From an uncultured beta proteobacterium (GTDB lineage: Bacteria; Pseudomonadota; Gammaproteobacteria; Burkholderiales; Burkholderiaceae_C), in NCBI GenBank assembly GCA_903897925.1, contig CAIUDG010000107.1:1-57587 (forward strand): a stretch of 57,587 nucleotides of DNA, written 5' to 3'. Position 1 is the stretch's first letter. Every line of letters starts with the position of its first letter. This document shows positions 8,863 through 20,507 of the stretch, piece by piece. A program made the position numbers and the translations under genes. The notes under the pieces were generated by a model. It saw only the letters and a program-made list of their open reading frames with translations, made no database searches and had not been told where the DNA came from.

Positions 8863-11820
8863 ATGTCAAGTACGACCGTTGCCGAGTTTGCCACTGAACT
8901 CAAAAAATCCACTGACACGCTGCTCGATCAGCTGAAACAAGCCGGTGTTGCCAAATATGCCAGCGCTGATGTCCTCACGGATGCCGACAAGCACAAGCTG
9001 CTGACCTATCTGCAAAGCAGCCACGGAACCGCCGCGCCCGAACGCAAGAAGATTACTCTGGTGAAAAAGCAAACCACAGAAATCAAGCAGGCCGACGCGA
9101 CTGGCAAGGCCCGCACGATCCAGGTCGAAGTGCGCAAGAAGCGCACCTTCGTGCGCCGTGAAGACGGCAGCGAACAGATCGACGGCATGGAAGTCGAAGT
9201 CAGCGCCCCGGAACCCGTGGTGCCTGTCATCGACCACGCCGAGCTGACACGCCGCGAAGAAGAAGCGCGTCGCCAGGCCGAGCTGATCCGCCGCCAGGAA
9301 GAAGAACTGGCACAGCGCCGCAAGGAACGCGAAGAGCAGGAATCCCGGGCCCGCGAATTGGCCGAGCGCCAATCCGCCCAGGAAGCCGCTGAAAAAGCCA
9401 AGGCAGCCGAATTGGCCGCCCAGAAGGCCCAGGCCGCGCAGGCGGCCCCGGTGCCAGTTGCGCCGGCCCAGCCGGACGCGGTCCAGGTTGCCGCTACGGT
9501 CGCGGCTGCCGCTGCAGCTGCGGAACGCGAAAAGGCCGAAACCGCGGACAAGGCTGTCAAAGCCGAAGTTGCCGCCACCAAAGCTGCCGCCTCCAAGGCC
9601 GCCGCTGATGAAGAAGTGGCACGCGCTGCTGATCTGGGTGAGCGCCGCCGCAAGGCCGAAGCCGAAGCCGCTGCCATCCGCAGCATGATGTCCGCGCCCA
9701 AGCGCGTGCTGGTGGCCAAGAAGCCCGAAGAAATCAAACCCGTGGTCGACCCCAAGGCCGGCCTCAAAGGCACCCTGCACAAACCTGCAGCCGGTACCGC
9801 CGTGCCCAAGCCGGGCGTGAAACCTGCGCCTGGCGCGGCACCGAGCAGCGCACCTGGCGGCGCTGGCAAGGAAGTCAAATCGGCCAAGCTGTCGAGCAGC
9901 TGGGCCAACGAAGCGGGCAAGAAAAAAGAACTCAAGACGCGTGGCGACACCAGTGCCGGCGCCGGACGTTCGACCAACTGGCGCAGCGGCCCGCGTGGCA
10001 AACGCGGCGGCAGTTTCCGCGACCGCGATGGCCAGCAGATGCAATCTGCGCCGGTCGAAACGCGCATTATTGAAGTCCATGTGCCGGAAACCATTACGGT
10101 GGCCGAACTGGCCCACAAGATGGCCGTCAAAGCCTCTGAGGTGATCAAGCACCTGATGAAGCTGGGCCAGATGGTCACCATCAACCAGCCGCTGGACCAG
10201 GACACGGCCATGATTGTGGTCGAGGAAATGGGCCATACCGCCGTCATCGCGGCGCTGGACGATCCGGAAGCCTTTACCGACGACGAAGTCCAGGGCCAGG
10301 AAGCCGAGTCGCTGCCACGCGCCCCCGTGGTGACCGTGATGGGCCACGTTGACCATGGCAAGACCTCGCTGCTGGATTACATCCGCCGTGCCAAGGTGGC
10401 TTCCGGTGAGGCCGGTGGCATTACCCAGCACATTGGTGCTTACCACGTGGAAACGCCACGCGGCATGATCTCGTTCCTGGATACGCCGGGACACGAGGCC
10501 TTCACCGCCATGCGTGCACGGGGTGCCAAGGCCACCGACATCGTGATTCTGGTGGTCGCTGCCGACGACGGCGTGATGCCCCAGACCAAGGAAGCCATCA
10601 AGCACGCCAAGGCGGCTGGTGTTCCTATCGTGGTGGCCATCAACAAGATCGACAAGCCCGACGCCAACCTGGAGCGCGTGAAGAACGAGCTGGTGGTGGA
10701 AGAAGTGGTGCCGGAAGAATTCGGTGGTGAATCGCCCTTTGTCGGCGTTTCGGCCAAGACCGGTCAGGGCATCGACGACCTGCTGGAGCAAGTGCTGTTG
10801 CAGGCCGAAGTGCTGGAGCTGCGCGCCCCGGTCAACGCCATGGCCAAGGGCCTGGTGATCGAAGCCCAGCTCGACAAGGGTCGTGGCCCGGTGGCTACCG
10901 TGCTGGTTCAGTCCGGCACCCTGAAAACCGGCGATGTGGTGCTGGCCGGCCAGACCTATGGCCGCGTGCGCGCCATGCTGGACGAAAACGGCAAGAGCAT
11001 CAAGTCGGGTGGACCATCGATTCCGGTGGAAATCCAGGGCCTGACCGAAGTGCCGCAAGCCGGTGATGAATTCATGGTGATGGCCGATGAGCGCCGGGCC
11101 CGTGAAATTGCCACCTACCGTGCCGGCAAGTTCCGCAACACCAAGCTGGCCAAGCAACAGGCCGCCAAGCTGGAAAACATGTTCTCCGACATGTCCGGGG
11201 GCGACGTCAAGACGCTGCCGATCATCATCAAGGCCGACGTGCAGGGTTCGCAGGAAGCCCTGGCCACTTCGCTGCTCAAACTGTCGACCGAAGAGGTCAA
11301 GGTGCAGCTGGTGTACGCCGCCGTGGGTGCGATCAGCGAGTCTGATATCAACCTGGCCATCGCCTCCAAGGCGGTCGTCATCGGCTTCAATGTGCGGGCC
11401 GATGCCGGCGCGCGCAAGCTGGCCGAAGGCAACGGTGTTGACGTGCACTACTACAACATCATCTACGACGCAGTGGACGAGCTCAAAGCCGCCATGTCCG
11501 GCATGCTGGCCCCGGAAAAGCGCGAAGAGGTTATCGGCACCGCCGAAATCCGCACCGTGTTCGTGGCCTCGAAGATCGGTACTGTTGCGGGTTGTATGGT
11601 TACCAACGGTTTTGTTACCCGCAGCGCGCATTTCCGCCTGCTGCGCAACAACGTGGTGGTCTACACCGGCGAACTCGACTCGCTCAAGCGCATGAAAGAC
11701 GACGTTCGCGAAGTCAAGGAAGGCTTCGAGTGCGGTGTCAAGCTGCGCAACTACAACGACATCGCCGAGGGCGATCAGTTGGAGTTCTTCGAAGTCAAGG
11801 AAATTGCACGTACGCTGTAA
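8863..11820 (+). CDS. infB: Translation initiation factor IF-2
   Basis: GTPase that delivers initiator tRNA to the 30S subunit. The ATG at 8863 gives the expected [15 protein letters not shown]-terminus and 985 aa. In order it has the IF2 N-terminal domain and a long Ala/Glu/Lys-rich helical linker (about residues 130-300). A Gly/Arg-rich patch comes next, followed by the GTPase domain with P-loop [17 protein letters not shown] and NKID motifs, and then IF2 domains II-IV. The upstream GAAAGG is a plausible ribosome-binding site. It is followed by rbfA after 12 bp. Confidence 0.97.
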   Translation: MSSTTVAEFATELKKSTDTLLDQLKQAGVAKYASADVLTDADKHKLLTYLQSSHGTAAPERKKITLVKKQTTEIKQADATGKARTIQVEVRKKRTFVRREDGSEQIDGMEVEVSAPEPVVPVIDHAELTRREEEARRQAELIRRQEEELAQRRKEREEQESRARELAERQSAQEAAEKAKAAELAAQKAQAAQAAPVPVAPAQPDAVQVAATVAAAAAAAEREKAETADKAVKAEVAATKAAASKAAADEEVARAADLGERRRKAEAEAAAIRSMMSAPKRVLVAKKPEEIKPVVDPKAGLKGTLHKPAAGTAVPKPGVKPAPGAAPSSAPGGAGKEVKSAKLSSSWANEAGKKKELKTRGDTSAGAGRSTNWRSGPRGKRGGSFRDRDGQQMQSAPVETRIIEVHVPETITVAELAHKMAVKASEVIKHLMKLGQMVTINQPLDQDTAMIVVEEMGHTAVIAALDDPEAFTDDEVQGQEAESLPRAPVVTVMGHVDHGKTSLLDYIRRAKVASGEAGGITQHIGAYHVETPRGMISFLDTPGHEAFTAMRARGAKATDIVILVVAADDGVMPQTKEAIKHAKAAGVPIVVAINKIDKPDANLERVKNELVVEEVVPEEFGGESPFVGVSAKTGQGIDDLLEQVLLQAEVLELRAPVNAMAKGLVIEAQLDKGRGPVATVLVQSGTLKTGDVVLAGQTYGRVRAMLDENGKSIKSGGPSIPVEIQGLTEVPQAGDEFMVMADERRAREIATYRAGKFRNTKLAKQQAAKLENMFSDMSGGDVKTLPIIIKADVQGSQEALATSLLKLSTEEVKVQLVYAAVGAISESDINLAIASKAVVIGFNVRADAGARKLAEGNGVDVHYYNIIYDAVDELKAAMSGMLAPEKREEVIGTAEIRTVFVASKIGTVAGCMVTNGFVTRSAHFRLLRNNVVVYTGELDSLKRMKDDVREVKEGFECGVKLRNYNDIAEGDQLEFFEVKEIARTL

Positions 11821-11832
11821 CTGCGAGATCCC

Positions 11833-12204
11833 ATGGTGCGTAAAAAATCTTCTACTCCGAACCGCGGCTTCCGCGTTGCCGATCAGATCCAGCGCGATCT
11901 GACCGAGCTGATCGCGCGCGAACTGAAAGATCCCCGGGTCGGAATGGTGACGATCCAGGCGGTCGAGGTGACGCCGGATTACGCCCATGCCAAGGTCTTT
12001 TTCAGTCTGCTGGTTGGCGACCCGGTAGAAACCGCCGAAGGCCTGAACCAGGCTGCCGGGTTTCTGCGCGCCGGGTTGTTCAAGCGCTTGCACATTCACA
12101 CCGTGCCGACACTGCACTTCCTGTTCGACCGCACCACCGAGCGCGCTGCCGACATGAATGCCCTGATCGCCAAGGCCGTGTCCTCGCGCGCCAAGGAGGA
12201 CTGA
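11833..12204 (+). CDS. rbfA: Ribosome-binding factor A
   Basis: Cold-shock and 30S maturation factor that binds near helix 1 of 16S rRNA. The 123-aa length is typical. Conserved features are the N-terminal [22 protein letters not shown] region and the C-terminal [14 protein letters not shown] segment of the KH-like fold. It lies between infB and truB, its usual operon position, and truB begins 2 bp after its stop codon. Confidence 0.96.
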   Translation: MVRKKSSTPNRGFRVADQIQRDLTELIARELKDPRVGMVTIQAVEVTPDYAHAKVFFSLLVGDPVETAEGLNQAAGFLRAGLFKRLHIHTVPTLHFLFDRTTERAADMNALIAKAVSSRAKED

Positions 12205-12206
12205 GC

Positions 12207-13163
12207 ATGCACGCGCCACGCACAAGGGTGCAACGGCGCCCCGTGCATGGGGTGTTGTTGCTTGATAAGCCGCTGGGTTGGTCCAGCAACCAGGCCTTGC
12301 AAAAGGTCAAGTGGTTGCTGCGCGCGGAAAAAGCCGGCCACACCGGCACGCTGGACCCGCTGGCCACCGGGGTGCTGCCCATCTGTTTCGGTGCGGCGAC
12401 CAAATTCAGCCAGCTGCATCTGGACGCCGACAAGGCGTACGCCACGACACTGCGTCTGGGCATCAAAACCAGCACCGCAGATGCCGAAGGCGAGGTGCTG
12501 GCGGAACGACCGGTGCATGTGACTGCGGCCGAGGTAGAGGCCGCAGTAGGCCAATTTGTTGGCAGCATCGAACAAATGCCGCCCATGCACAGCGCCCTAA
12601 AGAAGGACGGCAAGGCCTTGTACGAATATGCGCGCGCCGGCGTCGAAGTTGAGCGCACCGCGCGCAAGGTGCAGATCCGCCGCATTGATATTCTGGCCCT
12701 GCGGCTCGAAGGCGCGACGCCCAGTGTCGATTTGGAAGTGCATTGCAGCAAGGGTACCTATATTCGCACCCTGGGCGAGGACATCGGCGAGGCGCTCGGT
12801 TGTGGTGCCCACCTGAGTGCCTTGCGGCGCATTCGCAGCGGCGATTTCGCTGACCGCGACTGTGTCAGCCTGCAGTCGCTGGAAGCCATGGACGAAGCCC
12901 AGCGCCTGCAGCATGTGCTGCCGGTGGAGCGCTTGTTGGGTGGTTTTGACCCTGTCACATTGGACAGCGAAAATGCCGCACGCTTCCTGAGTGGCATGCG
13001 CCGCCGTGGTGGCTGGCCCAACGCTGAGCGGGTGGCCGTGTTTGCCGAATCTCCGCGTGCCCTGCTGGGCACCGGCCATGTGCAGGGCGGGGAATTGATT
13101 CCGCAGCGCCTGCTGAGTCCGCCCGAAGTCAGCGCCGCGCTGGCACAACAGAATCTGAATTAG
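12207..13163 (+). CDS. truB: tRNA pseudouridine-55 synthase TruB
   Basis: Converts U55 of the T-loop to pseudouridine in tRNAs. The 318-aa protein has the [15 protein letters not shown]-terminal motif and the catalytic aspartate in [12 protein letters not shown] (Asp50). It also has [10 protein letters not shown], the [12 protein letters not shown] motif and a C-terminal extension. It is the last gene of the nusA operon before typA, which begins 18 bp later. Confidence 0.97.
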   Translation: MHAPRTRVQRRPVHGVLLLDKPLGWSSNQALQKVKWLLRAEKAGHTGTLDPLATGVLPICFGAATKFSQLHLDADKAYATTLRLGIKTSTADAEGEVLAERPVHVTAAEVEAAVGQFVGSIEQMPPMHSALKKDGKALYEYARAGVEVERTARKVQIRRIDILALRLEGATPSVDLEVHCSKGTYIRTLGEDIGEALGCGAHLSALRRIRSGDFADRDCVSLQSLEAMDEAQRLQHVLPVERLLGGFDPVTLDSENAARFLSGMRRRGGWPNAERVAVFAESPRALLGTGHVQGGELIPQRLLSPPEVSAALAQQNLN

Positions 13164-13180
13164 TAGTCTGAAAGTGAAAA

Positions 13181-15001
13181 ATGAGCAGTAAACAAATCCG
13201 AAACATCGCCATCATCGCCCACGTCGACCATGGCAAGACCACCATGGTCGACCAGTTGTTGCGCCAGTCTGGCACTTTTGCCGAGCACGAGAAAATCGTC
13301 GACACGGTGATGGACAACAACGCCATCGAACGTGAACGGGGCATCACGATTCTGGCGAAAAACTGCGCCGTGAGCTGGAAGGGTACCCACATCAACATCG
13401 TTGACACCCCCGGACACGCCGACTTCGGCGGCGAAGTGGAACGTGCGCTGAGCATGGTTGACGGCGTGGTGCTGCTGATTGATGCGCAGGAAGGCCCGAT
13501 GCCGCAAACCCGTTTCGTGACCAAGAAGGCGCTGGCCCTGGGCCTGAAGCCGATCGTGGTGGTGAACAAGGTGGACAAGCCCGGTTCACGCCCTGACTAC
13601 GTGATCAACGCCGCTTTCGACCTGTTCGACAAGCTCGGCGCGAATGACGACCAGCTCGACTTCCCGGTGGTATACGCCTCCGGCCTGAATGGCTGGACCT
13701 CGCTCGAAGAAGGCCCGCAGGGTGAGCAGTGGGGCACCGATATGTCGGCGCTGTTTGACACCGTGCTCAAGCACGTTCCAATCCAGCAAGGCGACCCGAC
13801 TGCGCCCTTGCAGTTGCAAATTTCGGCACTCGACTTCTCCACCTTCGTTGGCCGCATTGGCGTTGGCCGTATCAGCTCGGGTACCCTGCGTCCGGCGATG
13901 GATGTGCTGGTGATGGAAGGCCCGGACGGCAAGACCATCAAGGGCCGAATCAACCAGGTGTTGACATTCCAGGGCCTGGACCGTGTTCAGGTAACCGAAG
14001 CCGGACCTGGCGAAATCGTCTTGATCAACGGTATTGAAGACATTGGTATCGGCGTGACCATCACCGACCCGGCCAACCCGGCGCCGCTGCCCATGTTGAA
14101 GGTGGACGAACCCACCCTGATCATGAACTTCTGCGTCAACAATTCGCCGCTGGCCGGCCGGGAAGGCAAGTATGTGACCGGCCGCCAGGTCTGGGACCGT
14201 CTGCAAAAAGAACTGCAACACAACGTTGCGCTGCGCGTCAAGGAAACCGATGAAGACGGTATCTTTGAAGTTGCCGGTCGTGGCGAATTGCACCTCACCA
14301 TCCTGCTGGAAAACATGCGCCGCGAAGGCTATGAACTGGCCGTCGGCAAGCCACGTGTGGTGTTCAAGGACGTCAATGGCGAGCGCCATGAGCCAATCGA
14401 ACTGGTCACCGCCGACATCGAAGAGCAACACCAGGGTGGCGTGATGCAAGCTCTGGGCGAGCGCAAGGGCGAACTGGTCAACATGGAACCGGACGGCCGC
14501 GGACGCGTGCGTCTGGAATACCGCATTCCGGCCCGGGGCCTGATCGGTTTCTCCAACGAATTTCTGAATCTGACCCGCGGCACCGGCCTGATCAGCAATA
14601 TTTTTGACGGCTACGAAGCCCACAAGGGCGACATCGGCGGGCGCAAAAACGGCGTGCTGATTTCCATGGACGACGGCGAAATCGTGACCTATGCACTGGG
14701 CAAGCTGGACGACCGCGGCCGCATGTTCGTGAAGGCTGGCGACCCGGTTTACGAAGGCATGATTGTCGGTATCCACAGCCGTGACAACGACCTGGTGGTG
14801 AACGCCGTGCGCCAGAAGCAGCTGACCAACTTCCGCGTCTCTGGCAAGGAAGACGCGATCAAGATCACGCCGCCGATCGACCTGACGCTGGAATACGGCG
14901 TGGAATTCATCGAGGACGACGAGCTGGTCGAAATCACGCCCAAGTCAGTGCGTTTGCGCAAGCGCTTCCTCAAAGAGCATGAGCGCAAGCGCAACCGTTA
15001 A
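13181..15001 (+). CDS. typA: Ribosome-associated GTPase TypA/BipA
   Basis: Translational GTPase involved in ribosome assembly and stress adaptation. The 606-aa protein has a P-loop (AHVDHGKTT), switch [16 protein letters not shown], the [11 protein letters not shown] specificity motif, EF-Tu-like domain 2, and EF-G-like domains III and V with the BipA-specific C-terminus. The short gap to truB suggests co-transcription. A perfect 8-bp hairpin lies just after the stop codon. Confidence 0.97.
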   Translation: MSSKQIRNIAIIAHVDHGKTTMVDQLLRQSGTFAEHEKIVDTVMDNNAIERERGITILAKNCAVSWKGTHINIVDTPGHADFGGEVERALSMVDGVVLLIDAQEGPMPQTRFVTKKALALGLKPIVVVNKVDKPGSRPDYVINAAFDLFDKLGANDDQLDFPVVYASGLNGWTSLEEGPQGEQWGTDMSALFDTVLKHVPIQQGDPTAPLQLQISALDFSTFVGRIGVGRISSGTLRPAMDVLVMEGPDGKTIKGRINQVLTFQGLDRVQVTEAGPGEIVLINGIEDIGIGVTITDPANPAPLPMLKVDEPTLIMNFCVNNSPLAGREGKYVTGRQVWDRLQKELQHNVALRVKETDEDGIFEVAGRGELHLTILLENMRREGYELAVGKPRVVFKDVNGERHEPIELVTADIEEQHQGGVMQALGERKGELVNMEPDGRGRVRLEYRIPARGLIGFSNEFLNLTRGTGLISNIFDGYEAHKGDIGGRKNGVLISMDDGEIVTYALGKLDDRGRMFVKAGDPVYEGMIVGIHSRDNDLVVNAVRQKQLTNFRVSGKEDAIKITPPIDLTLEYGVEFIEDDELVEITPKSVRLRKRFLKEHERKRNR

Positions 15002-15015
15002 TCCCTTTCGCCAGA

Positions 15016-15036
15016 CACCGTGCCAGCTGCACGGTG
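15016..15036 (+). terminator. Possible terminator hairpin after typA
   Basis: A perfect 8-bp stem (CACCGTGC / GCACGGTG, loop CAGCT) lies 15 bases past the typA stop codon. It is followed only by CCTTTGT, so it lacks a proper U-tract. It may be a weak terminator or an mRNA-stabilising end. Confidence 0.45.
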
Positions 15037-15043
15037 CCTTTGT

Positions 15044-15922
15044 ATGCGACTTAAGCTAAGCCACCTGCAGGCCGTGTTTCTCATGGTCGGGGTGGCTTTT
15101 TTGTGGGCCACTGCCGGTGTCGTGACCCGCCATCTGCAGTTTGCCGCGCGCTTTGAAGTGACTTTCTGGCGCGCCGTATTTTGCGCAGGCAGCCTGGGTC
15201 TGGCGCTGGGCTGGAGCCAGGGCCGCGGCCTGGTCCGGCGCATCGCCGGTGCGGGCGCCACGTTCTGGTATTCGGCATTTTGCTGGGCCGTGATGTTCAC
15301 CGCTTACATGGTGGCGCTGACCATGACCCGCGTCGGCAATGTACTGGTGACGATGGCCATCGGGCCGTTGTTAACTGCGCTGTTCTCCTGGATTGGCCTG
15401 GGCCACCGGGTGCTACCGCGCACCTGGGCGGCGATTGTGGTGGCCGGCATAGGCATTGCCTATATGTATGCCGCCCAGATCGGACAGGTCTCGCTGCTGG
15501 CGACGCTGGTAGCGCTGTGCGTGCCAGTGGCCGGCGCGCTAAACTGGACCGTCACCCAGCACGCCCACGACCAAGGCCATGGCGTTGATCTGGTGGCCGC
15601 GGTGCTGGTCGGCAGCGTACTGTGCAGCCTGGTCACGCTAGCGCTGGCCTGGCCGCTGCAGTCCAGCCTGCACGATGTCGAGTTGCTGGGCGGGCTGGGC
15701 ATATTTCAGCTGGCATTGCCATGTGCGCTGTGCGTGCAATGTGCGCGCGTGCTGCGCGCGCCGGAGATGTCGCTGCTGCAATTGCTGGAAGTGATTTTCG
15801 GTATCCTGCTGGCCTGGTTGGGGGCCAATGAGGTACCGACGCCGGCGGTGCTGACCGGCGGCGCGCTGGTGATTACCGCCTTGCTGGTGAACGAATGGCT
15901 GCGATGGAGAACTGCGAAGTGA
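15044..15922 (+). CDS. EamA/DMT-superfamily membrane transporter
   Basis: Drug/metabolite transporter superfamily protein with about ten membrane helices in two EamA halves (292 aa from the ATG at 15044; an upstream GTG at 15020 falls inside the typA hairpin and is less likely). The first helix is AVFLMVGVAFLWATAGVVT and the C-terminal half ends in a helix with GALVITALLVNEW. Substrate cannot be told from sequence. The gene end overlaps the next reading frame, suggesting translational coupling with the hydrolase downstream. Confidence 0.85.
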   Translation: MRLKLSHLQAVFLMVGVAFLWATAGVVTRHLQFAARFEVTFWRAVFCAGSLGLALGWSQGRGLVRRIAGAGATFWYSAFCWAVMFTAYMVALTMTRVGNVLVTMAIGPLLTALFSWIGLGHRVLPRTWAAIVVAGIGIAYMYAAQIGQVSLLATLVALCVPVAGALNWTVTQHAHDQGHGVDLVAAVLVGSVLCSLVTLALAWPLQSSLHDVELLGGLGIFQLALPCALCVQCARVLRAPEMSLLQLLEVIFGILLAWLGANEVPTPAVLTGGALVITALLVNEWLRWRTAK

Positions 15923-17025
15923 TATCTCAGAGTGTGTGGGTGGAGAGCGAAATTCAGGGCGTGATCGGGCAGATTACCCTGAACCGGCCGAAGGCCCTGA
16001 ATGCCTTGAGTCTTGACATGGTCCGGGCCCTGAGCAGCATCCTGACGGACTGGCGTGAGGACCCGGCAGTGCAGGCGGTGACCATCCGCGGACGCGGCAA
16101 GAACGGGGATTTTGGCAGTTTCTGCGCGGGTGGCGATATCCGTTTCTTCCATGGTGCCGCGCACGCCGGAAATCCGCAGCTGGAAGATTTTTTTACCGAG
16201 GAATACCGCCTCAATCACCTGATCCATAGCTATCCAAAGCCTTATATCGCGTTCATGGATGGCGTCGTCATGGGCGGCGGTATGGGCATTAGCCAGGGCG
16301 CCGCGCAGCGCCTGGTGACGCCGGATACCAAAATGGCCATGCCGGAAACCCAGATCGGCTTGTTTCCGGATGTCGGTGGCGGTTACTTTTTGAGCCGCTG
16401 TCCCGGCCACAGCGGTGAATGGCTGGCCTTGACCGGCAGCGTGCTCAACGCCGACCAAGCCATTGCCTTAGGCCTGGCCGACCGTATGCTGGAATCGCAC
16501 CAGCAGCAGGGCGCCTGGGACGCCATGGCGCAACTGGCGCGGGCCGGGCAGGCCGAAATCGACGCCTGCCTGTCCGGCTTTGCCGTGGCGCCGCAACACA
16601 CGGCAGTGCTGCCGATGCACTTGATCGACACATTTTTTGGGCGCGATACGGTGTCCGACATTGTCAGCGCGCTGGAAGCCGACCACTCTGACTGGGCGCA
16701 GCAGGCGGCCGCCATGTTGCGCCAGCGTTCGCCCCTGATGTTGCATGTGGCGTTGGAGCAGATCCGCCGCGCCCGCAGCATGGGCCTGGCCGACGATTTG
16801 CGCATGGAGCGCAGTCTGGTGCGGCATTGCTTTGCCACGCAGCATCTGGGCCGCCTGGGTGGCGCCAGCGAAACTGTTGAGGGAATCAGAGCGCTGGTGA
16901 TCGACAAAGACCAGCAACCGCGCTGGCAGCCGGCACGCATCGAAGACGTTCAGACCAGCATGGTGGCGCCATTTTTTGACAGTCCCTGGCCGGCAGCGGC
17001 GCATCCGCTGGCCAGTCTGCAGTAG
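15904..17025 (+). CDS. Enoyl-CoA hydratase/isomerase family protein, probable 3-hydroxyisobutyryl-CoA hydrolase
   Basis: Crotonase-fold enzyme of about 373 aa. The length, the FCAGGDIRFF oxyanion-hole motif, the VVMGGGMGIS helix and the MPETQIGLFPDVGGGYFLSR segment are typical of the 3-hydroxyisobutyryl-CoA hydrolase (valine catabolism) subgroup rather than of short enoyl-CoA hydratases. In that group the glutamate in PETQIG and the following Asp act in thioester hydrolysis. The start could be the ATG at 15895 or at 15904. The gene overlaps the EamA transporter by up to 28 bp. Substrate is inferred from subgroup features only. Confidence 0.8.
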   Translation: MENCEVISQSVWVESEIQGVIGQITLNRPKALNALSLDMVRALSSILTDWREDPAVQAVTIRGRGKNGDFGSFCAGGDIRFFHGAAHAGNPQLEDFFTEEYRLNHLIHSYPKPYIAFMDGVVMGGGMGISQGAAQRLVTPDTKMAMPETQIGLFPDVGGGYFLSRCPGHSGEWLALTGSVLNADQAIALGLADRMLESHQQQGAWDAMAQLARAGQAEIDACLSGFAVAPQHTAVLPMHLIDTFFGRDTVSDIVSALEADHSDWAQQAAAMLRQRSPLMLHVALEQIRRARSMGLADDLRMERSLVRHCFATQHLGRLGGASETVEGIRALVIDKDQQPRWQPARIEDVQTSMVAPFFDSPWPAAAHPLASLQ

Positions 17026-17069
17026 CGATTGCCTGTGCAATAGCCGCACCCGGTGCGTGCGGCGCGGGG

Positions 17070-17543
17070 CTAGCGGTTGCGGTCCTTCATGGCACGCTCC
17101 ACTTCGCGCTTGCCTTCACGGTCCTTGATGGTGTCGCGCTTGTCGTGTTCGGCTTTGCCTTTGGCCAGTGCCACTTCGCATTTCACCTTGCCGTTTTTCC
17201 AGTGCAGGTTGATCGGCACCAGGGTGTAGCCTTTTTGCTCAATTTTGCCGATCAGGCGCTTGATCTGCTCTTTGTGCATCAGCAGCTTCTTGGTCCGCAC
17301 CTTGTCCGGGCTGACATGCGAAGAGGCCGTGTGCAGGGGATTGATCTGCAGACCGATGATGAAGAGCTCGCCATTGCGAATCACCACATAGCCATCGGTC
17401 AGCTGCACTTTGCCTTCGCGCAATGATTTGACCTCCCAGCCTTCCAGCACGATGCCCGCCTCAAAGCGTTCCTCGAAAAAATAATTGAAGGATGCTTTCT
17501 TGTTGTCGGCAATGCGGGAGTCTGTAACGGGTTTCTTGGCCAT
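17070..17543 (-). CDS. smpB: SsrA-binding protein SmpB
   Basis: Partner of tmRNA in ribosome rescue. The 157-aa protein shows the [21 protein letters not shown]-terminus (within the OB-fold), the [14 protein letters not shown] core and a basic C-terminal tail ([18 protein letters not shown]) that inserts into the ribosomal decoding centre. It is divergent from ratA, the common proteobacterial arrangement. No tmRNA gene was recognised in this window. Confidence 0.97.
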   Translation of the reverse strand: MAKKPVTDSRIADNKKASFNYFFEERFEAGIVLEGWEVKSLREGKVQLTDGYVVIRNGELFIIGLQINPLHTASSHVSPDKVRTKKLLMHKEQIKRLIGKIEQKGYTLVPINLHWKNGKVKCEVALAKGKAEHDKRDTIKDREGKREVERAMKDRNR

Positions 17544-17638
17544 GAAGCTGAGGTGGGGGCGACTCTGGTTAAAGAAAGTCGAGGCAATAAAATGTACTGC
17601 TCCGGTGATGTCTACAATCCGGCGCAGACCCTCATTCT

Positions 17639-18082
17639 ATGAAAACTGTTCACAAGTCCGTTTTGATCTGGTACAGCCCGCAGGAAATGTATGCGCTGGT
17701 GACCGACGTTGCACGCTATCCCGAATTTTTACCCTGGTGCAGCCAGGCCCGGGTAGTCGAACAGCTGGACGATGGCATGACGGCAGAAATTGGCATTTCC
17801 TTCAGCGGCATCCGCCAGACCTTCGTTACGCGCAATGTGCACCAGCAGCCCGGCAGCGTGGTCATGCGCCTGGTCAAGGGGCCGTTTTCCAACCTGGACG
17901 GCGAGTGGACCTTCTCTGCGCTGGGCGACGGTTCCGAGCGCGCCTGCAAGGTCGATCTAACGCTCAACTACGGTTTTGACAACCTGACCCTGGGCAAGCT
18001 GGTCGGCCCGGTATTCGACAAGATTGCCAGCACCCTGGTAGAAGCCTTCGTCAAACGCGCGGCCCAAGTCTATGGCGAATGA
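17639..18082 (+). CDS. ratA: RatA/Coq10-type START-domain protein
   Basis: 147-aa polyketide cyclase/START-fold protein of the Coq10/RatA family. The N-terminal VLIWYSPQEMYALVTDVARYPEFLPWCSQARV segment and the FDKIASTLVEAFVKRA C-terminal helix are characteristic. E. coli RatA was reported as a ribosome association toxin, while family members are also ubiquinone-binding chaperones; the sequence does not separate these roles. It is divergent from smpB and overlaps ratB by 11 bases. Confidence 0.9.
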   Translation: MKTVHKSVLIWYSPQEMYALVTDVARYPEFLPWCSQARVVEQLDDGMTAEIGISFSGIRQTFVTRNVHQQPGSVVMRLVKGPFSNLDGEWTFSALGDGSERACKVDLTLNYGFDNLTLGKLVGPVFDKIASTLVEAFVKRAAQVYGE

Positions 18083-18419
18083 CACGCGCTTGCATGTGCA
18101 GGTGCTGCTTTCGCTGCAGCCGCGCAGCTGGCAACAAGTTGATCTGCAATTACCGGCCGGCAGTAGCGTGGCCGATGCGATTCGTGCCAGCCAATTACTG
18201 CAAGCACTGAGTGACAGCCAGGTCGACGCCTTGCAAGCCGGCATCTGGGGCCTGCGCGCCAGCCCGGAGCAGTTATTGCGCGAAGGTGACCGCGTGGAGT
18301 TGTACCGGCCCTTGACGGTGGACCCCAAAGTGGCTCGGCGTGAGCGCTTCGTGCGCCAGGGCGCGCGCGGCACCGGTTTGTTTGCCAAGCGCCGGGCTGG
18401 GGCCAAGTCAGGCTATTAA
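18072..18419 (+). CDS. ratB: RnfH/RatB family protein
   Basis: 115-aa ubiquitin-like beta-grasp protein (UPF0125 / RnfH family). The VEVLLSLQP-type N-terminal strand, GSSVADAIRASQLLQAL and the GDRVELYRPLTVDPKVARRERF C-terminal motif are visible. It overlaps ratA by 11 bases, so the pair is co-translated. The basic C-terminal tail is longer than the minimal fold. The function of the family is poorly established. Confidence 0.88.
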   Translation: MANDTRLHVQVLLSLQPRSWQQVDLQLPAGSSVADAIRASQLLQALSDSQVDALQAGIWGLRASPEQLLREGDRVELYRPLTVDPKVARRERFVRQGARGTGLFAKRRAGAKSGY

Positions 18420-18430
18420 AACCAGCCGTC

Positions 18431-18943
18431 TTATTTGCAGTCGCTGTTGATCACGTCCTGGATGTGGCGCAGTTCACTGGCCACTGCGGCGTCGTCCATG
18501 ATTTCGCGCTCGCCCTTGGCGTTTGGTTTGACAATGCGACCACCCGCCTCAAAGGTGGCCTTGCTCTGCATGGCGCGGGCGCAATTGTCGGCGCGGCCCT
18601 TGGCAATACGCTCTTGCTCGGCCTTTTGCTTGGCGGCGTCGGCATCCGCCAACTGTTTCTTGCGCAATTGCAGCTGCTTGTCTTCGCCCGTTACCTTGGG
18701 CGCTACCGGACGGGCAGACGGTTCTTCTTCGGCATCGTCGGGGTTGGCGCCGCCAGTGGTGCTGGCGACAGGTTTGACTACCAGGGCCGGGCGCTTGATG
18801 ATGTTTTTGTCTGACACGTCGGCCGGCGGTGGTCGGTCGCTGAAGACTTTGCGGCCGTCCTTGTCGAGCCATTGCCACTGGGCTTGCACGCTGCTGGTGG
18901 CAGCCAGAATGGCAAGCAGGCATCCGATCTGTAGCAGTTTCAT
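18431..18943 (-). CDS. Exported DUF4124 domain protein
   Basis: 170-aa protein starting at an ATG followed by a signal peptide (MKLLQIGCLLAILAATSSVQA). Longer in-frame starts exist but would bury the signal sequence. The mature N-terminus QWQWLDKDGRKVFSDRPPP is the DUF4124 signature, a domain widespread in betaproteobacterial envelope proteins. A Lys/Gln/Ala-rich, probably coiled-coil stretch follows (about residues 90-130). It is convergent with ratB and sits upstream of guaB on the opposite strand. Function unknown. Confidence 0.82.
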   Translation of the reverse strand: MKLLQIGCLLAILAATSSVQAQWQWLDKDGRKVFSDRPPPADVSDKNIIKRPALVVKPVASTTGGANPDDAEEEPSARPVAPKVTGEDKQLQLRKKQLADADAAKQKAEQERIAKGRADNCARAMQSKATFEAGGRIVKPNAKGEREIMDDAAVASELRHIQDVINSDCK

Positions 18944-18945
18944 GA

Positions 18946-20496
<1,551 letters not shown>

Positions 20497-20507
20497 TTGC
20501 ACCTGCC

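Noticed and set aside
8866..12225. 1119-aa open frame on the minus strand opposite infB and rbfA
   Set aside because: It lies antisense to well-conserved genes; its His/Gln/Gly-rich composition is typical of a codon-bias shadow in GC-rich DNA.
17544..17638. Search for a tmRNA gene next to smpB
   Set aside because: The gap to ratA is too short and shows no tmRNA-like ends or tag frame.
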